In this document: piece by piece, positions 18,075-25,913 of the stretch | Layout: every line of letters begins with the position of its first letter | How positions within the stretch are numbered: the first letter of the stretch is position 1 | Assembly: GCA_946885915.1 (NCBI GenBank) | Contig: CAMPHF010000010.1 | Span: 1 to 64,000 of the forward strand | Direction of reading: 5' to 3' | Source of the DNA: an uncultured Idiomarina sp. | Lineage (GTDB): Bacteria > Pseudomonadota > Gammaproteobacteria > Enterobacterales > Alteromonadaceae | Length of the DNA stretch: 64,000 nucleotides | Position numbers and translations under genes: made by a program | Notes under the pieces: generated by a model | Told to the model about the DNA's origin: nothing | The model's input: only the letters and a program-made list of their open reading frames with translations | Database searches by the model: none

Positions 18075-18566
18075 TTATTCTCCAGATTCATAACGCCCGC
18101 AGCACGGGCAAATTTGTAGCGCAGCGGAAAATTTGTCCATGTGCCTGCGCTTGTTAAATGCCGACGCCAGAACCAAGTAAATGCTGGTGGCGCAAATGGC
18201 GACCCCGAGAGTGACGTAAGAGGCATGTATGAGCCAGTACCGTTTCGACTTGTACCTTTCATTCTCTTCCCAATGCTGATCCTCTTCGGGCTTCTCAAGC
18301 TCCTTTGCTAACGAGAAGAATCGCTTAGCATCTATGCGCAACTCATACAAGCATAGACCGACAGTAGTAACGAAAGCCAACAATGCAAGAACAAGCAACC
18401 ATTTCTCAGGCGCAGACAAAGCTCGCTCACCGGCAGCAGTCAAGGCAAGAAAGAAAACGCCTGTAGCACCAGATGAAACCGACAAAATATATGAGCGAAG
18501 CCGATTCCCAGCATCCTTGGCCAGTTCATGGTACTTGATGATCTCGTCACGCTTACTCATAGGCAT
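18075..18566 (-). CDS. Cassette gene: three-helix membrane protein, hypothetical; first cassette of the array
   Basis: The 163-residue frame (or 161 from ATG 18560) encodes a charged N-terminal helix, membrane segments at about residues 25-47, 55-75 and 112-135, and an acidic loop (KELEKPEEDQHWEENE). The reading frame continues through the whole of attC site 7, giving an odd Cys-containing tail (CPCCGR). No ribosome binding site is visible, and the first ATG overlaps the GTTAAAT core, so leaderless translation is possible. Function is unknown. Confidence 0.65.
   Translation of the reverse strand: MPMSKRDEIIKYHELAKDAGNRLRSYILSVSSGATGVFFLALTAAGERALSAPEKWLLVLALLAFVTTVGLCLYELRIDAKRFFSLAKELEKPEEDQHWEENERYKSKRYWLIHASYVTLGVAICATSIYLVLASAFNKRRHMDKFSAALQICPCCGRYESGE
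18088..18159 (-). other. attC site 7
   Basis: The minus strand runs from ATTTAAC (18159-18153) to GTTATGA (18094-18088). Arms AAGCGCAG-GCAC and GTGCTGCGGGC pair, and the interior holds the complementary ACAAATTT copies. Length is 72 bp. It lies entirely inside the coding frame of the first cassette gene. Confidence 0.85.
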
Positions 18567-18574
18567 TTAACATT

Positions 18575-18602
18575 TGTATACTGTGCATGCTCACTTTGTC
18601 AC
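18575..18602 (-). promoter_or_regulatory. Candidate promoter for the first cassette
   Basis: On the minus strand GTGACA (18602-18597) and TATACA (18580-18575) are 16 bases apart. The predicted start falls at about 18566-18569, right at the first ATG. It would play the part of an integron Pc promoter, although no intI or attI is recognised next to it. Confidence 0.4.
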
Positions 18603-18931
18603 TCGTTGAATAAGTAGTTACCAAGCTTTAACTTACTGAGGTAAAAAAGATTTCAGTCATGAAACGTTTTAAATGAGCCAAACTAATGTGAGCATGCTCA
18701 GTTACAATCTAACGAGCGCACAATATCTAACTTTGATTTTTCGTTATGTCATTGACAGTAAACGACTTAAATTCACAATACAATAACAAAACGCGCAATA
18801 ACGCAGAGATAAATGTGCTGCGCCTGATTCGCGCTCGCACTTACTAATTACAAGGAGGCGAGTAACCAGTTAACTTAACGTCCGGTCCTCGCTCATAGCC
18901 GACTGAATTCGCAAAGTGTCACCTGAAAAAG
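18603..18931. other. Intergenic region between cassette array and HAD gene; no gene seen
   Basis: This AT-rich 330-bp stretch has no credible reading frame on either strand. It contains the palindrome GAGCATGCTC at about 18690, which partly repeats GCATGCTCAC near 18585. There is no integrase gene or recognisable attI here. Confidence 0.6.
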
Positions 18932-19525
18932 TTAACTCACCCTTTCCCAGTTAAAATATCTAGTATCAGCTAAGGCAAGCATTTCGGTATCCTCTACGGT
19001 ATCTCCGTAAGCATAAACATGCTCATACTCATCTAGGTTAGCTACAGCACGGATTCTGTCAGCCTTTTTTCCCGCCGTACAATCGCCCCCTGTGTAGCGC
19101 CCCGTCAGCCGCCCACACTTTTCCTCTAGGTTAACGCCACAGACTTCAAATCCCATTGCTTTGCACCACGGGTCAAGATAAACCTTGAGTGAAGCGGAGA
19201 CAATGAGTATTCGGTCCCCTCGTTCTTTATGCCATTTTAAGCGCTCTACCGCTTGCGGGCGCAGAACCTTTGGTATAAATGAATCAGCGTATTGGTGGCC
19301 TAACTCTGCGAGGGTTGAAGCTGCTAAACCTTTAAAGCCAACTTGAATTACTTTTTGACGTACATGAGATGACGACACTAAACCGTATCGGTGACCAATA
19401 ATTAATGGCGCTAAGAAAAACTGTCCGAAAAGCTTCCTACTGCGCGGCACAGCAGATTTTACAAACGGCGTAAAAGTATCGCAGTGCGTGATCGTGCCGT
19501 CAAAGTCGAATAAAGCAATGTCCAT
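18932..19525 (-). CDS. HAD-IB family phosphatase
   Basis: This 197-residue HAD-superfamily hydrolase has motif I DFDGT at 7-11 (nucleophile Asp7, acid Asp9), motif II Ser110 in VSAS, a Lys near 153-154, and motif IV GDTVED at 174-179. The subclass IB shape (helical cap after motif I) resembles phosphoserine phosphatase-like enzymes, but the substrate is unknown. The Shine-Dalgarno sequence is poor. It sits between the cassette array and the nth remnant and therefore seems to belong to the inserted block, although it has no attC of its own. Confidence 0.85.
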   Translation of the reverse strand: MDIALFDFDGTITHCDTFTPFVKSAVPRSRKLFGQFFLAPLIIGHRYGLVSSSHVRQKVIQVGFKGLAASTLAELGHQYADSFIPKVLRPQAVERLKWHKERGDRILIVSASLKVYLDPWCKAMGFEVCGVNLEEKCGRLTGRYTGGDCTAGKKADRIRAVANLDEYEHVYAYGDTVEDTEMLALADTRYFNWERVS

Positions 19526-19779
19526 ATTTTATCCAGTAATCATGTTTATGATTGGTTTTAACTCTCGAATGTTGTTCAACTAAAAAACGACTTATACCTT
19601 ATGAATACAATACCAATAATTTCAATCTATTCGCACAAAACGGCAGGACTCACTGTTCCGCACCACAAAAACCACTATCAGCGATTAGGCGACTAATTCA
19701 ATCCTCTGGACAGTCACCTCCTCGCTCCAAGCAGCGTATTTTAGTACACTACTCAACGTTTACAGCCAGCGTCATCCAG
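19526..19779. other. Intergenic region upstream of the HAD gene; no gene seen
   Basis: No convincing gene is present. The open frame on the plus strand lacks a ribosome binding site. The region may hold more strongly decayed nth sequence leading into the remnant at 19780, but I cannot align it by eye. Confidence 0.5.
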
Positions 19780-19918
19780 CTGGCCCACTATTGCCGTAAA
19801 TTCCCATATTCACCGGGTCTCCAATCGCACCCAAATTTGCGCCCGTAAAAAACGTGAATGCGGGTTATGTGTAATCGAAGATTTGTGTGAGTTTAAAGAG
19901 AAGACATCCGACGCTTAA
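19780..19918 (+). pseudogene. nth: Decayed fragment of a second nth 3' end
   Basis: The stretch from about 19780 matches nth from 13867 at roughly 80% identity (CTGGCCCACTATTGCCGTA in both), then jumps across a deletion of about 109 bases bounded by GCGG. It resumes at the Fe-S cluster end, where 41 of 47 bases agree. It keeps the terminal [17 protein letters not shown] reading and a TAA at 19916-19918, but catalytic Asp138 is replaced by Asn (AVNSH). It ends directly before the gloA ribosome binding site, which suggests nth and gloA were once adjacent. Confidence 0.88.
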
Positions 19919-19931
19919 AGGAGTACCAAAT

Positions 19932-20324
19932 ATGCGCGTTTTACATACCATGTTGCGAGTGGGCGACTTAGATCGCTCAATTAAGTTTTACACTGAATGT
20001 CTTGGCATGAAGCTGTTGCGGCAGTCCGAAAATGCGGAATATAAATATACCCTCGCCTTCGTCGGTTATGGTGAAGAGCACGAACATGCACAAATTGAGT
20101 TAACTTATAATTGGGGTGTCGATAGCTACGATCACGGCAAAGCTTTTGGCCATATTGCTATCGGCTGCGAGGATATCTACGGCTTATGCGAAAAGCTCAC
20201 GGCGGCCGGTGCTGATGTGTATCGTGCCCCGGGCCCCGTGAAAGGTGGCTCAACAGTCATTGCCTTCGTACGCGACCCAGACGGCTACGCGATTGAATTA
20301 ATTGACCGTTCCGCCAACCGCTAA
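19932..20324 (+). CDS. gloA: Glyoxalase I (lactoylglutathione lyase)
   Basis: The 130-residue enzyme converts the methylglyoxal-glutathione hemithioacetal to S-lactoylglutathione. The metal ligands fall at the same positions as in E. coli GloA: His5, Glu56, His74 and Glu122. ATG 19932 has AAGGAG upstream; an in-frame ATG at 19887 lies within the nth remnant and is rejected. It converges with motY, with only two bases between the stops. Confidence 0.96.
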   Translation: MRVLHTMLRVGDLDRSIKFYTECLGMKLLRQSENAEYKYTLAFVGYGEEHEHAQIELTYNWGVDSYDHGKAFGHIAIGCEDIYGLCEKLTAAGADVYRAPGPVKGGSTVIAFVRDPDGYAIELIDRSANR

Positions 20325-20326
20325 GA

Positions 20327-21274
20327 CTATTCGGCCTCAGTATTGGCTGCCGCAGCTTCTGATGAGGTTGCGGTGGTCATGCGAAACCCGGCGGCAAAGT
20401 GTGGTTTGCTCAATTGCACCACTACCCGTCGGTTTTGCGCCCGCGATAATGCATCATCGTTCCCATCTACGTGGCGCCGCTCACCATGGCCAACGGTGGT
20501 AATTCGGTCCGCTGCAATACCACGCTCGGTAAAGAAACGCTTCACTGCCTCGGCACGTGCTTCAGTTAGCGTCTGATTCGGCTCGCGAGCACCATAAGCG
20601 TCGGTGTAAGCGTCCACCAGCACCAATTCCAGCTGATTATCGTGTGCTAAATACTGACCAATTTGATTCAACTTGCGCTGCGCTTCAAGGGTGAGCTCAC
20701 CATCGCTTTCATTAAAATTTAAGACGGTGAACGAAATATCATCGAAGCTGAAGGGTAACAAGTTCGCGACGCAATCTAAAAATTCGTCATAGCGAGGACG
20801 AAACTTAGCTGCGGCTAAACCAACGGCAATTTGATCCCGCGGGTTGTACCAATCTTGGAAAAAAAATGTCGGCTGGCGACCTTTTTCAAGTTCACTAAGC
20901 AATGTCCAAGCTTGCTGCTGCTCTAATTGCCCTGGGAATTGTTTATACAAAGGCATCGAACTTAATTGATAGGAGTTCTGCCCCGGCCACCAACTTGGGG
21001 CAACGGACTTCACCGTCGCCATAGCATAATGATTGGGTAGCTGCTTAAACTCCATCAGCATGATCAAGTTGTTTTGCTTACTGGCTTCACTTTGGAAACT
21101 CACTTGCCCAAAGCGCGGAATTTCATGCACGAGTTCACAGGCCAATGGCGTAGCACTGGTCATTTGCCAATTAGCATTTGCCAAGTTAGCGCTGTAATGC
21201 CGAATGTCAGCACTGGCGCTGACACTAATAGCGCTACACAGCATGGCGGCAGCGAGTGGCTGAATGAATCGCAT
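20327..21274 (-). CDS. motY: Sodium-driven flagellar motor protein MotY (T-ring), OmpA-like C terminus
   Basis: MotY forms the T ring that anchors the PomA/PomB or MotX stator units of Na+-driven polar flagella. The protein has a signal peptide (cleavage predicted after SASA), an N-terminal MotY domain (about residues 25-155) and a C-terminal OmpA-like peptidoglycan-binding domain (ESDGELTLEAQRKLNQIGQ to GHGERR, NRRVVV). ATG 21274 with AGGA upstream is preferred over ATG 21301. Location next to rnt is as in Vibrio. Confidence 0.9.
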   Translation of the reverse strand: MRFIQPLAAAMLCSAISVSASADIRHYSANLANANWQMTSATPLACELVHEIPRFGQVSFQSEASKQNNLIMLMEFKQLPNHYAMATVKSVAPSWWPGQNSYQLSSMPLYKQFPGQLEQQQAWTLLSELEKGRQPTFFFQDWYNPRDQIAVGLAAAKFRPRYDEFLDCVANLLPFSFDDISFTVLNFNESDGELTLEAQRKLNQIGQYLAHDNQLELVLVDAYTDAYGAREPNQTLTEARAEAVKRFFTERGIAADRITTVGHGERRHVDGNDDALSRAQNRRVVVQLSKPHFAAGFRMTTATSSEAAAANTEAE

Positions 21275-21428
21275 CAATGAATTCCTATGGTGCTTTTGCA
21301 TACTTTAGTTATCGTCACCTAACGCCTAATCTTTAACCTTATTCTTCGCCTTCAGCTAGGTATTTTGGCATACTGTGCCTAACATTCAGAACCGCCACCA
21401 TTCAGGCCAATAAGGTAACGCTAGACGC

Positions 21429-22070
21429 ATGTCAGAAACACTCATGAAAACTAGATTTCGTGGCTATATGCCCGTCGTGATTGATGTGGAGACCGCGGGG
21501 TTCAATGCACAAACCGACGCTTTATTAGAAATTGCCGCCGTCACCTTAAAATTTGACGAACACGGCCAATTGCTACCGGATGAGCGCCACCACTTTCACG
21601 TCGAACCCTTTGCCGGTGCTAATATTGAACAAGCCGCCATTGATTTTAACGGCATTGACCCGCATCACCCGTTACGGGGCGCAGAACCGGAGGATGAGGT
21701 ACTTAAAGCCTTGTTTAAGCCAATCCGTAAAGCGCAAAAAGCACAGGATTGTCAGCGTTGTGTGCTAGTCGGTCATAATGCCACTTTTGATCATAACTTT
21801 TTGATGGCAGCGGCTGCCCGCACACAAGTAAAACGCAACCCATTTCACCCTTTTGTGACCTTTGATACCACCGCCTTAGCGGCTTTAACACTCGGCCAAA
21901 CCGTGCTGATTAAAGCTTGCCAAGCCGCTGGCATTGCCTTTGATAGCCAACAAGCTCACTCTGCGCTGTATGATACCGAGCGCACTGCCGAACTATTCTG
22001 CTGGATGGTCAATCGCTGGCAACAGCTTGGCGGCTGGCCAGCGCCAGATAATGAAACTTCTGCCGCGTAA
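21429..22070 (+). CDS. rnt: Ribonuclease T
   Basis: RNase T is a DEDDh 3'-5' exoribonuclease that trims tRNA and other stable RNA ends. This 213-residue protein has Exo[10 protein letters not shown], Exo[13 protein letters not shown] and ExoIII with H-SALYDTE, completing the DEDDh set. Length equals the E. coli enzyme closely. It is divergent from motY and is followed by a strong bidirectional terminator. Confidence 0.97.
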   Translation: MSETLMKTRFRGYMPVVIDVETAGFNAQTDALLEIAAVTLKFDEHGQLLPDERHHFHVEPFAGANIEQAAIDFNGIDPHHPLRGAEPEDEVLKALFKPIRKAQKAQDCQRCVLVGHNATFDHNFLMAAAARTQVKRNPFHPFVTFDTTALAALTLGQTVLIKACQAAGIAFDSQQAHSALYDTERTAELFCWMVNRWQQLGGWPAPDNETSAA

Positions 22071-22074
22071 CCAT

Positions 22075-22106
22075 AAAAAAACCGACTGCGAAACAGTCGG
22101 TTTTTT
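22075..22106. terminator. Bidirectional rho-independent terminator between rnt and the peroxiredoxin gene
   Basis: The stem ACCGACTG/CAGTCGGT encloses CGAAA. It is flanked by an A run on the left and a T run on the right, so it can stop transcription from both convergent genes. Confidence 0.95.
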
Positions 22107-22129
22107 GTTACTGCTTAAACTCTTAAAAC

Positions 22130-22735
22130 TTAGAGATTTGCAGCATTCTTGCTCAAGTAAGCAGCAACGCCGTCAGCATCAGCTTTCATGCCTTCTTGGC
22201 CTTCTTCCCAGCCTGCAGGGCAAACTTCGCCGTGTTGCTGATGGAAGTTCAACGCATCAACCATGCGCAGCATTTCATCAATGTTACGGCCTAATGGTAA
22301 GTCGTTAACTACCTGGTGACGAACCATACCTTCTTCGTCAATCAAGAATGATGCACGGAAAGCAACGCCAGCTTCTGGGTGCTCAACATCGTATGCACGA
22401 CAAATGTTGTGCTTAGTATCAGCAACCAATGGATATTTCACTGCACCGATACCGCCTTGATCAACGGCAGTGTTACGCCATGCGTTGTGTGAGAACTGTG
22501 AATCGATAGACACGCCGATCACTTCTACGCCACGACGTTGGAACTCTTCCAAGCGCTTATCAAATGCAATCAGCTCTGATGGGCAGACAAAAGTAAAATC
22601 TAGTGGGTAGAAGAATAATACCGCCTTCTTACCTTTAATAGTTTCTGCGAAGTTAAAGTTTTCAACGATTTCGCCAGAACCTAATACCGCAGCAGCAGTA
22701 AAGTTTGGGGCTTTACGACCTACTAGTACAGCCAT
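22130..22735 (-). CDS. Typical 2-Cys peroxiredoxin
   Basis: The 201-residue peroxidase reduces H2O2 and organic peroxides. Peroxidatic Cys51 sits in DFTFVCPSE, resolving Cys172 in EVCPAGW, and the C-terminal tail carries a YL element typical of over-oxidation-sensitive forms. The gene follows grxD after 42 bases on the same strand, so the two may be co-transcribed and the monothiol glutaredoxin could be linked functionally. GGAG precedes the ATG. Confidence 0.93.
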   Translation of the reverse strand: MAVLVGRKAPNFTAAAVLGSGEIVENFNFAETIKGKKAVLFFYPLDFTFVCPSELIAFDKRLEEFQRRGVEVIGVSIDSQFSHNAWRNTAVDQGGIGAVKYPLVADTKHNICRAYDVEHPEAGVAFRASFLIDEEGMVRHQVVNDLPLGRNIDEMLRMVDALNFHQQHGEVCPAGWEEGQEGMKADADGVAAYLSKNAANL

Positions 22736-22777
22736 GCTTTATCTCCATTCGTAATTGTTAATGGTAAAGAGTTAAAC

Positions 22778-23116
22778 TTATTCTTCGGTGGGTGCCGGAT
22801 GGCGCGTCGCAACATCGTTAACGAGCGCTTGTAACTCACCTTTTTGGAACATTTCTAAAATAATATCGCAACCGCCAACCAATTCACCTTCTACCCACAA
22901 TTGCGGGAAAGTCGGCCAATCAGCATATTTGGGAAGCTCAGCGCGAATATCAGGATTTTGCAAAATGTCGACATAGGCAAATGCCTGCCCGCAGCTCATT
23001 AACGCTTGCGAAGCTTGTGCAGAGAACCCACAACTCGGTAGCTTTGGTGAACCCTTCATATACAATAAAATATGATTTTCGGCGATTTGCTGTTTAATTT
23101 TCTCTACGGTTTCCAT
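22778..23116 (-). CDS. grxD: Monothiol glutaredoxin Grx4 family
   Basis: This 112-residue protein has the CGFS active site (Cys29) and the C-terminal GGCDIILEM glutathione-binding loop of Grx4/GrxD proteins, which carry or transfer 2Fe-2S clusters with glutathione. It is divergent from sodB and upstream of the peroxiredoxin gene. Confidence 0.96.
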   Translation of the reverse strand: METVEKIKQQIAENHILLYMKGSPKLPSCGFSAQASQALMSCGQAFAYVDILQNPDIRAELPKYADWPTFPQLWVEGELVGGCDIILEMFQKGELQALVNDVATRHPAPTEE

Positions 23117-23361
23117 GCATCCCTCTTGAGCGCTGAGTTATCCGCCTCACGCCAATTGTGCTGGCGCATTAAGGCGCATAGTCTATCACGAAAGGCATAG
23201 CAAGGTGAATGTCCTACGCGAATGCCCAGCATTAAAAAACATGATGAATTAACCTTGAAAGCTAACCCGTTTGTCTCCATATCGGGTATATAATGTTGCA
23301 GTGTCGTCGTTTCAAGTAGCCGACGACTAAATTTTCGAATGCCAAGCAAGGGAGACTTAAC

Positions 23362-23946
23362 ATGGCTTTTGAACTACCAGCACTACCCTACGAAAAGAAT
23401 GCACTTGAGCCGCATATTTCGGCTGAAACTCTTGAATACCATTACGGCAAGCATCACCAAACCTACGTCACCAAGTTAAATGACGCGGTAAAAGGCACTG
23501 AACTTGAAAGCAAAAGTTTAGAAGAAGTTGTTAAAGCCTCGAAAGGCGGCGTATTTAATAATGCTGCTCAGGTTTGGAACCATACGTTCTATTGGCACTG
23601 CTTAAGCCCAAATGGCGGCGGCGAGCCGACCGGTGAATTGGCCGCAGCTATTAACGCTAAATTTGGTTCATTCGCCAAGTTTAAAGAAGAGTTTACCGCA
23701 CAGGCTGTGGGCAACTTCGGCTCTGGCTGGACTTGGTTGGTAAAAACTGCGGATGGCGGCGTTGATATCGTGAACACCAGCAACGCAGAAACCGCGCTTA
23801 CTCATGCGAATGTGACACCAGTGCTGACCGTAGACGTTTGGGAACACGCTTATTACATTGATTATCGTAATGCGCGTCCAAACTACATGAATGCATTTTG
23901 GGCATTAGTGAACTGGGAATTTGCTGCGAGCAACTTCGCAGGCTAA
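23362..23946 (+). CDS. sodB: Iron superoxide dismutase
   Basis: The 194-residue enzyme has metal ligands His27, His74, Asp158 and His162 ([12 protein letters not shown]). The sequence [16 protein letters not shown] with the Gln of AAQ is diagnostic for iron rather than manganese enzymes. GGGAG is spaced well before the ATG, a TATAAT box lies about 70 bases upstream, and a terminator follows. Confidence 0.97.
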   Translation: MAFELPALPYEKNALEPHISAETLEYHYGKHHQTYVTKLNDAVKGTELESKSLEEVVKASKGGVFNNAAQVWNHTFYWHCLSPNGGGEPTGELAAAINAKFGSFAKFKEEFTAQAVGNFGSGWTWLVKTADGGVDIVNTSNAETALTHANVTPVLTVDVWEHAYYIDYRNARPNYMNAFWALVNWEFAASNFAG

Positions 23947-23970
23947 GTCTTGGTGCCTAAGCACGATTAA

Positions 23971-23998
23971 AAAAGGGAGCTCAATGCTCCCTTTTTTA
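23971..23998. terminator. Bidirectional terminator between sodB and fadR
   Basis: A GGGAGC/GCTCCC stem with the loop TCAAT is flanked by A and T runs. It serves sodB on the plus strand and can also terminate fadR on the minus strand. Confidence 0.92.
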
Positions 23999-24013
23999 TT
24001 GCCGCTGCGATTG

Positions 24014-24724
24014 TTACTCAATCAGATCGGCCGGAATATCGGCACGCATCTCTTGCCAAATTTTACCCGAGTCAATGCCGTATTGGCGTACTAATGCCAC
24101 GGCTTCATTACGTTTGCCAGCCGCTGCTAATGCAGCTAAATCACGATAGTAACAACGCGCAAGTTCGCGCGCCTTAGGGTGCGAGAAGTAAAAATTACCA
24201 ATGCGTGAATATAATCCTTTGAAACCATTTAGCACTAACACATAAATGGGATTACCTGAGGCAAGCGCTAAGTCATGATTCAAACGGTAGTCGTAATCAG
24301 CAAAGGCGCCAGACTGATCGGCGAGTGTTTCGGCTTCTTGTAAGAGCTCAACCACTCTATCTGCGTTGTTACGCACTGCTTGGCGAATATAGATGGCGCT
24401 AATATTGGTGCGCGCTGACAACAGCTGATCAACCAACTGCGGCATACCGTCTTCATCTAAACGCGCCAGCGTTTCTAAAATATTCAGCCCCGAGGTTTCC
24501 CAAAAATTGTTCACCTTGGTTGGTTTACCATGCTGAATCGTCAGCCAACCATCACGCGCAAGCCGTTGTAATACTTCTCGTAAGGTCGTTCGCGTCACGC
24601 CAATGAGCTCAGACAGCTCACGCTCCGCAGGCAAAATCGTACCTGGTGCAAAATGGCCGTTCCAAATCGACTTGACGATATATTCTTCGGCAAAGCCAGC
24701 AGGACTTTGTGCTTTAATGATCAT
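24014..24724 (-). CDS. fadR: Fatty acid metabolism regulator FadR
   Basis: FadR represses beta-oxidation genes and activates unsaturated fatty acid synthesis; long-chain acyl-CoA releases it from DNA. The N-terminal winged helix is nearly identical to E. coli FadR ([20 protein letters not shown]), and the C-terminal acyl-CoA-binding domain includes [17 protein letters not shown] and [12 protein letters not shown]. The start at ATG 24724 ([11 protein letters not shown]) is set by family alignment; ATG 24736, four codons upstream, is equally possible since neither has a good ribosome site. A FadR operator lies upstream. Confidence 0.95.
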   Translation of the reverse strand: MIIKAQSPAGFAEEYIVKSIWNGHFAPGTILPAERELSELIGVTRTTLREVLQRLARDGWLTIQHGKPTKVNNFWETSGLNILETLARLDEDGMPQLVDQLLSARTNISAIYIRQAVRNNADRVVELLQEAETLADQSGAFADYDYRLNHDLALASGNPIYVLVLNGFKGLYSRIGNFYFSHPKARELARCYYRDLAALAAAGKRNEAVALVRQYGIDSGKIWQEMRADIPADLIE

Positions 24725-24810
24725 GGTATCGCTCATATTATGCTCATGCGCAGCAGCTTGGTGACGCGCAACCTGCGCGCAAACTAGAAGCAAGAGTTTA
24801 TCAGTGTTGG

Positions 24811-24827
24811 AGCAGGTCGGACAAGTT
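24811..24827. promoter_or_regulatory. FadR operator, probable autoregulation
   Basis: AGCAGGTCGGACAAGTT fits the 17-bp FadR-binding consensus (A-CTGGTC-GAC--GTT) with one mismatch in the left half. It lies about 85 bases upstream of fadR in the fadR/dsbB intergenic region. Confidence 0.75.
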
Positions 24828-24906
24828 TTCCACTCGACAATTTATCTGGCCTTCGGTAAGGTTTTGCCGAACCCCTATTCCCGCCGACTGAAAAGGAACG
24901 AAATAT

Positions 24907-25446
24907 ATGCCTACTTGGCTTCTCGCACTACCCTCACAACCTCGTGCGTGGTTGCTACTCGCACTGTCGGCGTTTGGTCTGTTTGGCGCGGCGTTATATT
25001 TTCAGTTCGGGCTTGGCTTGGAACCTTGTGTGAAGTGCGTCTATCAACGCGTGGCCGTGCTAGGTGTTGGCTTAAGTGGGCTGCTCGGTTGGTGGCTTAC
25101 GGGTAGTCGCTGGCAACCCGTAGCCAGTGTGGGCTGGTTAGTTGCCGCTGGTTGGGGATTACTGATTGCCTATGACCACCATAGCCTGCAACAGTCAGCC
25201 AATGCTTTTTTCGCGGTGTGCGAGAGTATTCCAAGTTTCCCGGCATGGTTGCCGCTACATCAATGGTTGCCGACACTTTTCAATCCAACCGGATTGTGTG
25301 GAGATATTGATTGGGCGTTGTTGGGGTTAAGTATGCCGGCTTGGATGGTCATTGTTTTTGCGCTATACAGTATAGTGGCAGTGGTTGTTTTCGCACTGCA
25401 ACTCACAGCAATGTTGAAGCGCAACCACACGACTACATCAGTTTAA
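24907..25446 (+). CDS. dsbB: Disulfide bond formation protein B
   Basis: DsbB is an inner-membrane quinone reductase that reoxidises DsbA. The 179-residue protein has four membrane segments, the periplasmic CVKC pair (Cys41, Cys44) and the second pair Cys105/Cys131, at positions nearly the same as in E. coli. Its TAA stop overlaps the convergent ycgN stop on a shared TTAA. Confidence 0.96.
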   Translation: MPTWLLALPSQPRAWLLLALSAFGLFGAALYFQFGLGLEPCVKCVYQRVAVLGVGLSGLLGWWLTGSRWQPVASVGWLVAAGWGLLIAYDHHSLQQSANAFFAVCESIPSFPAWLPLHQWLPTLFNPTGLCGDIDWALLGLSMPAWMVIVFALYSIVAVVVFALQLTAMLKRNHTTTSV

Positions 25447-25913
25447 TCAATATCATCTAGAGGCCAGCTGACGATGCAGTGCTCATCGAGCTCCGCAATG
25501 CTGGTCTCGCTTACCACTCGGCCCGCCGCGCTTATGCCAGCGGCAATCATAGCGGCTTGACTGCCTTCATGATAAAGCGGATGCCATGCTGCCAGGCCCC
25601 GGCCTTTTGCCAACCGACGATAAGCGCAGCTCGGCGGCATATAGTAAACTTGATGCAAGGTTGCAGGCGTAAGCGCAACACAATCGGGAACCCGACTTAA
25701 TCGATGCTGATAATCGCGACAACGTGCTGTTGTCGTGTCAAGCAACTGACAAGCCACATCGGTAAAGTGCAAGGCTTCAGAGGTTGCGGGCGCATCCTCA
25801 TCTAGTAATTTGTGCAGACAACATTTACCACAACCATCGCACAGGGCTTCCCACTCAGCGGTGGTTAACTCGGCTAAGGTTTTTTGTTCCCAAAAGCGCT
25901 CACTCAGAGTCAT
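25443..25913 (-). CDS. ycgN: YcgN family cysteine-cluster protein (UPF0260)
   Basis: This 156-residue protein of unknown function has the conserved CDGCGKCCLHKL cluster near residue 25-36, plus further cysteines (CQLLDTTTARCRDY, PSCAYR). It may bind a metal or iron-sulfur cluster. It follows the FAH-family gene with no gap, in the order ycgM-ycgN related to that seen in other gammaproteobacteria. Confidence 0.93.
   Translation of the reverse strand: MTLSERFWEQKTLAELTTAEWEALCDGCGKCCLHKLLDEDAPATSEALHFTDVACQLLDTTTARCRDYQHRLSRVPDCVALTPATLHQVYYMPPSCAYRRLAKGRGLAAWHPLYHEGSQAAMIAAGISAAGRVVSETSIAELDEHCIVSWPLDDID

Larger units (their letters stand above)
14134..18571 (-). mobile_element. Integron gene-cassette array without integrase (CALIN type), seven cassettes
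   Basis: Seven attC-like sites alternate with minus-strand genes from 18.6 kb down to 14.1 kb, exactly as in an integron array read right to left. Each site has RYYYAAC at one end, GTTRRRY at the other and complementary inner arms, and cassette genes end at or inside the following attC. The right edge is a lone GTTAAAT core at 18565-18571 just before the first gene. No tyrosine recombinase of the IntI type is encoded in the window. The block lies between intact nth and a decayed nth fragment before gloA, and two of its cassettes are markedly AT-rich. Confidence 0.88.

Noticed and set aside
18868..18940. An eighth attC site after the HAD gene
   Set aside because: It has TTAAC- and GTTAACT-like ends about 70 bp apart, but the inner arms are not complementary, so it does not fold as an attC.
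18572..19779. Integron integrase gene or attI
   Set aside because: No frame with tyrosine-recombinase motifs exists on either strand; only a core GTTAAAT is seen.
25443..25446. Overlapping stop codons of dsbB and ycgN on TTAA
   Set aside because: It is real but a common outcome of tight convergent packing, with no sign of a special function.
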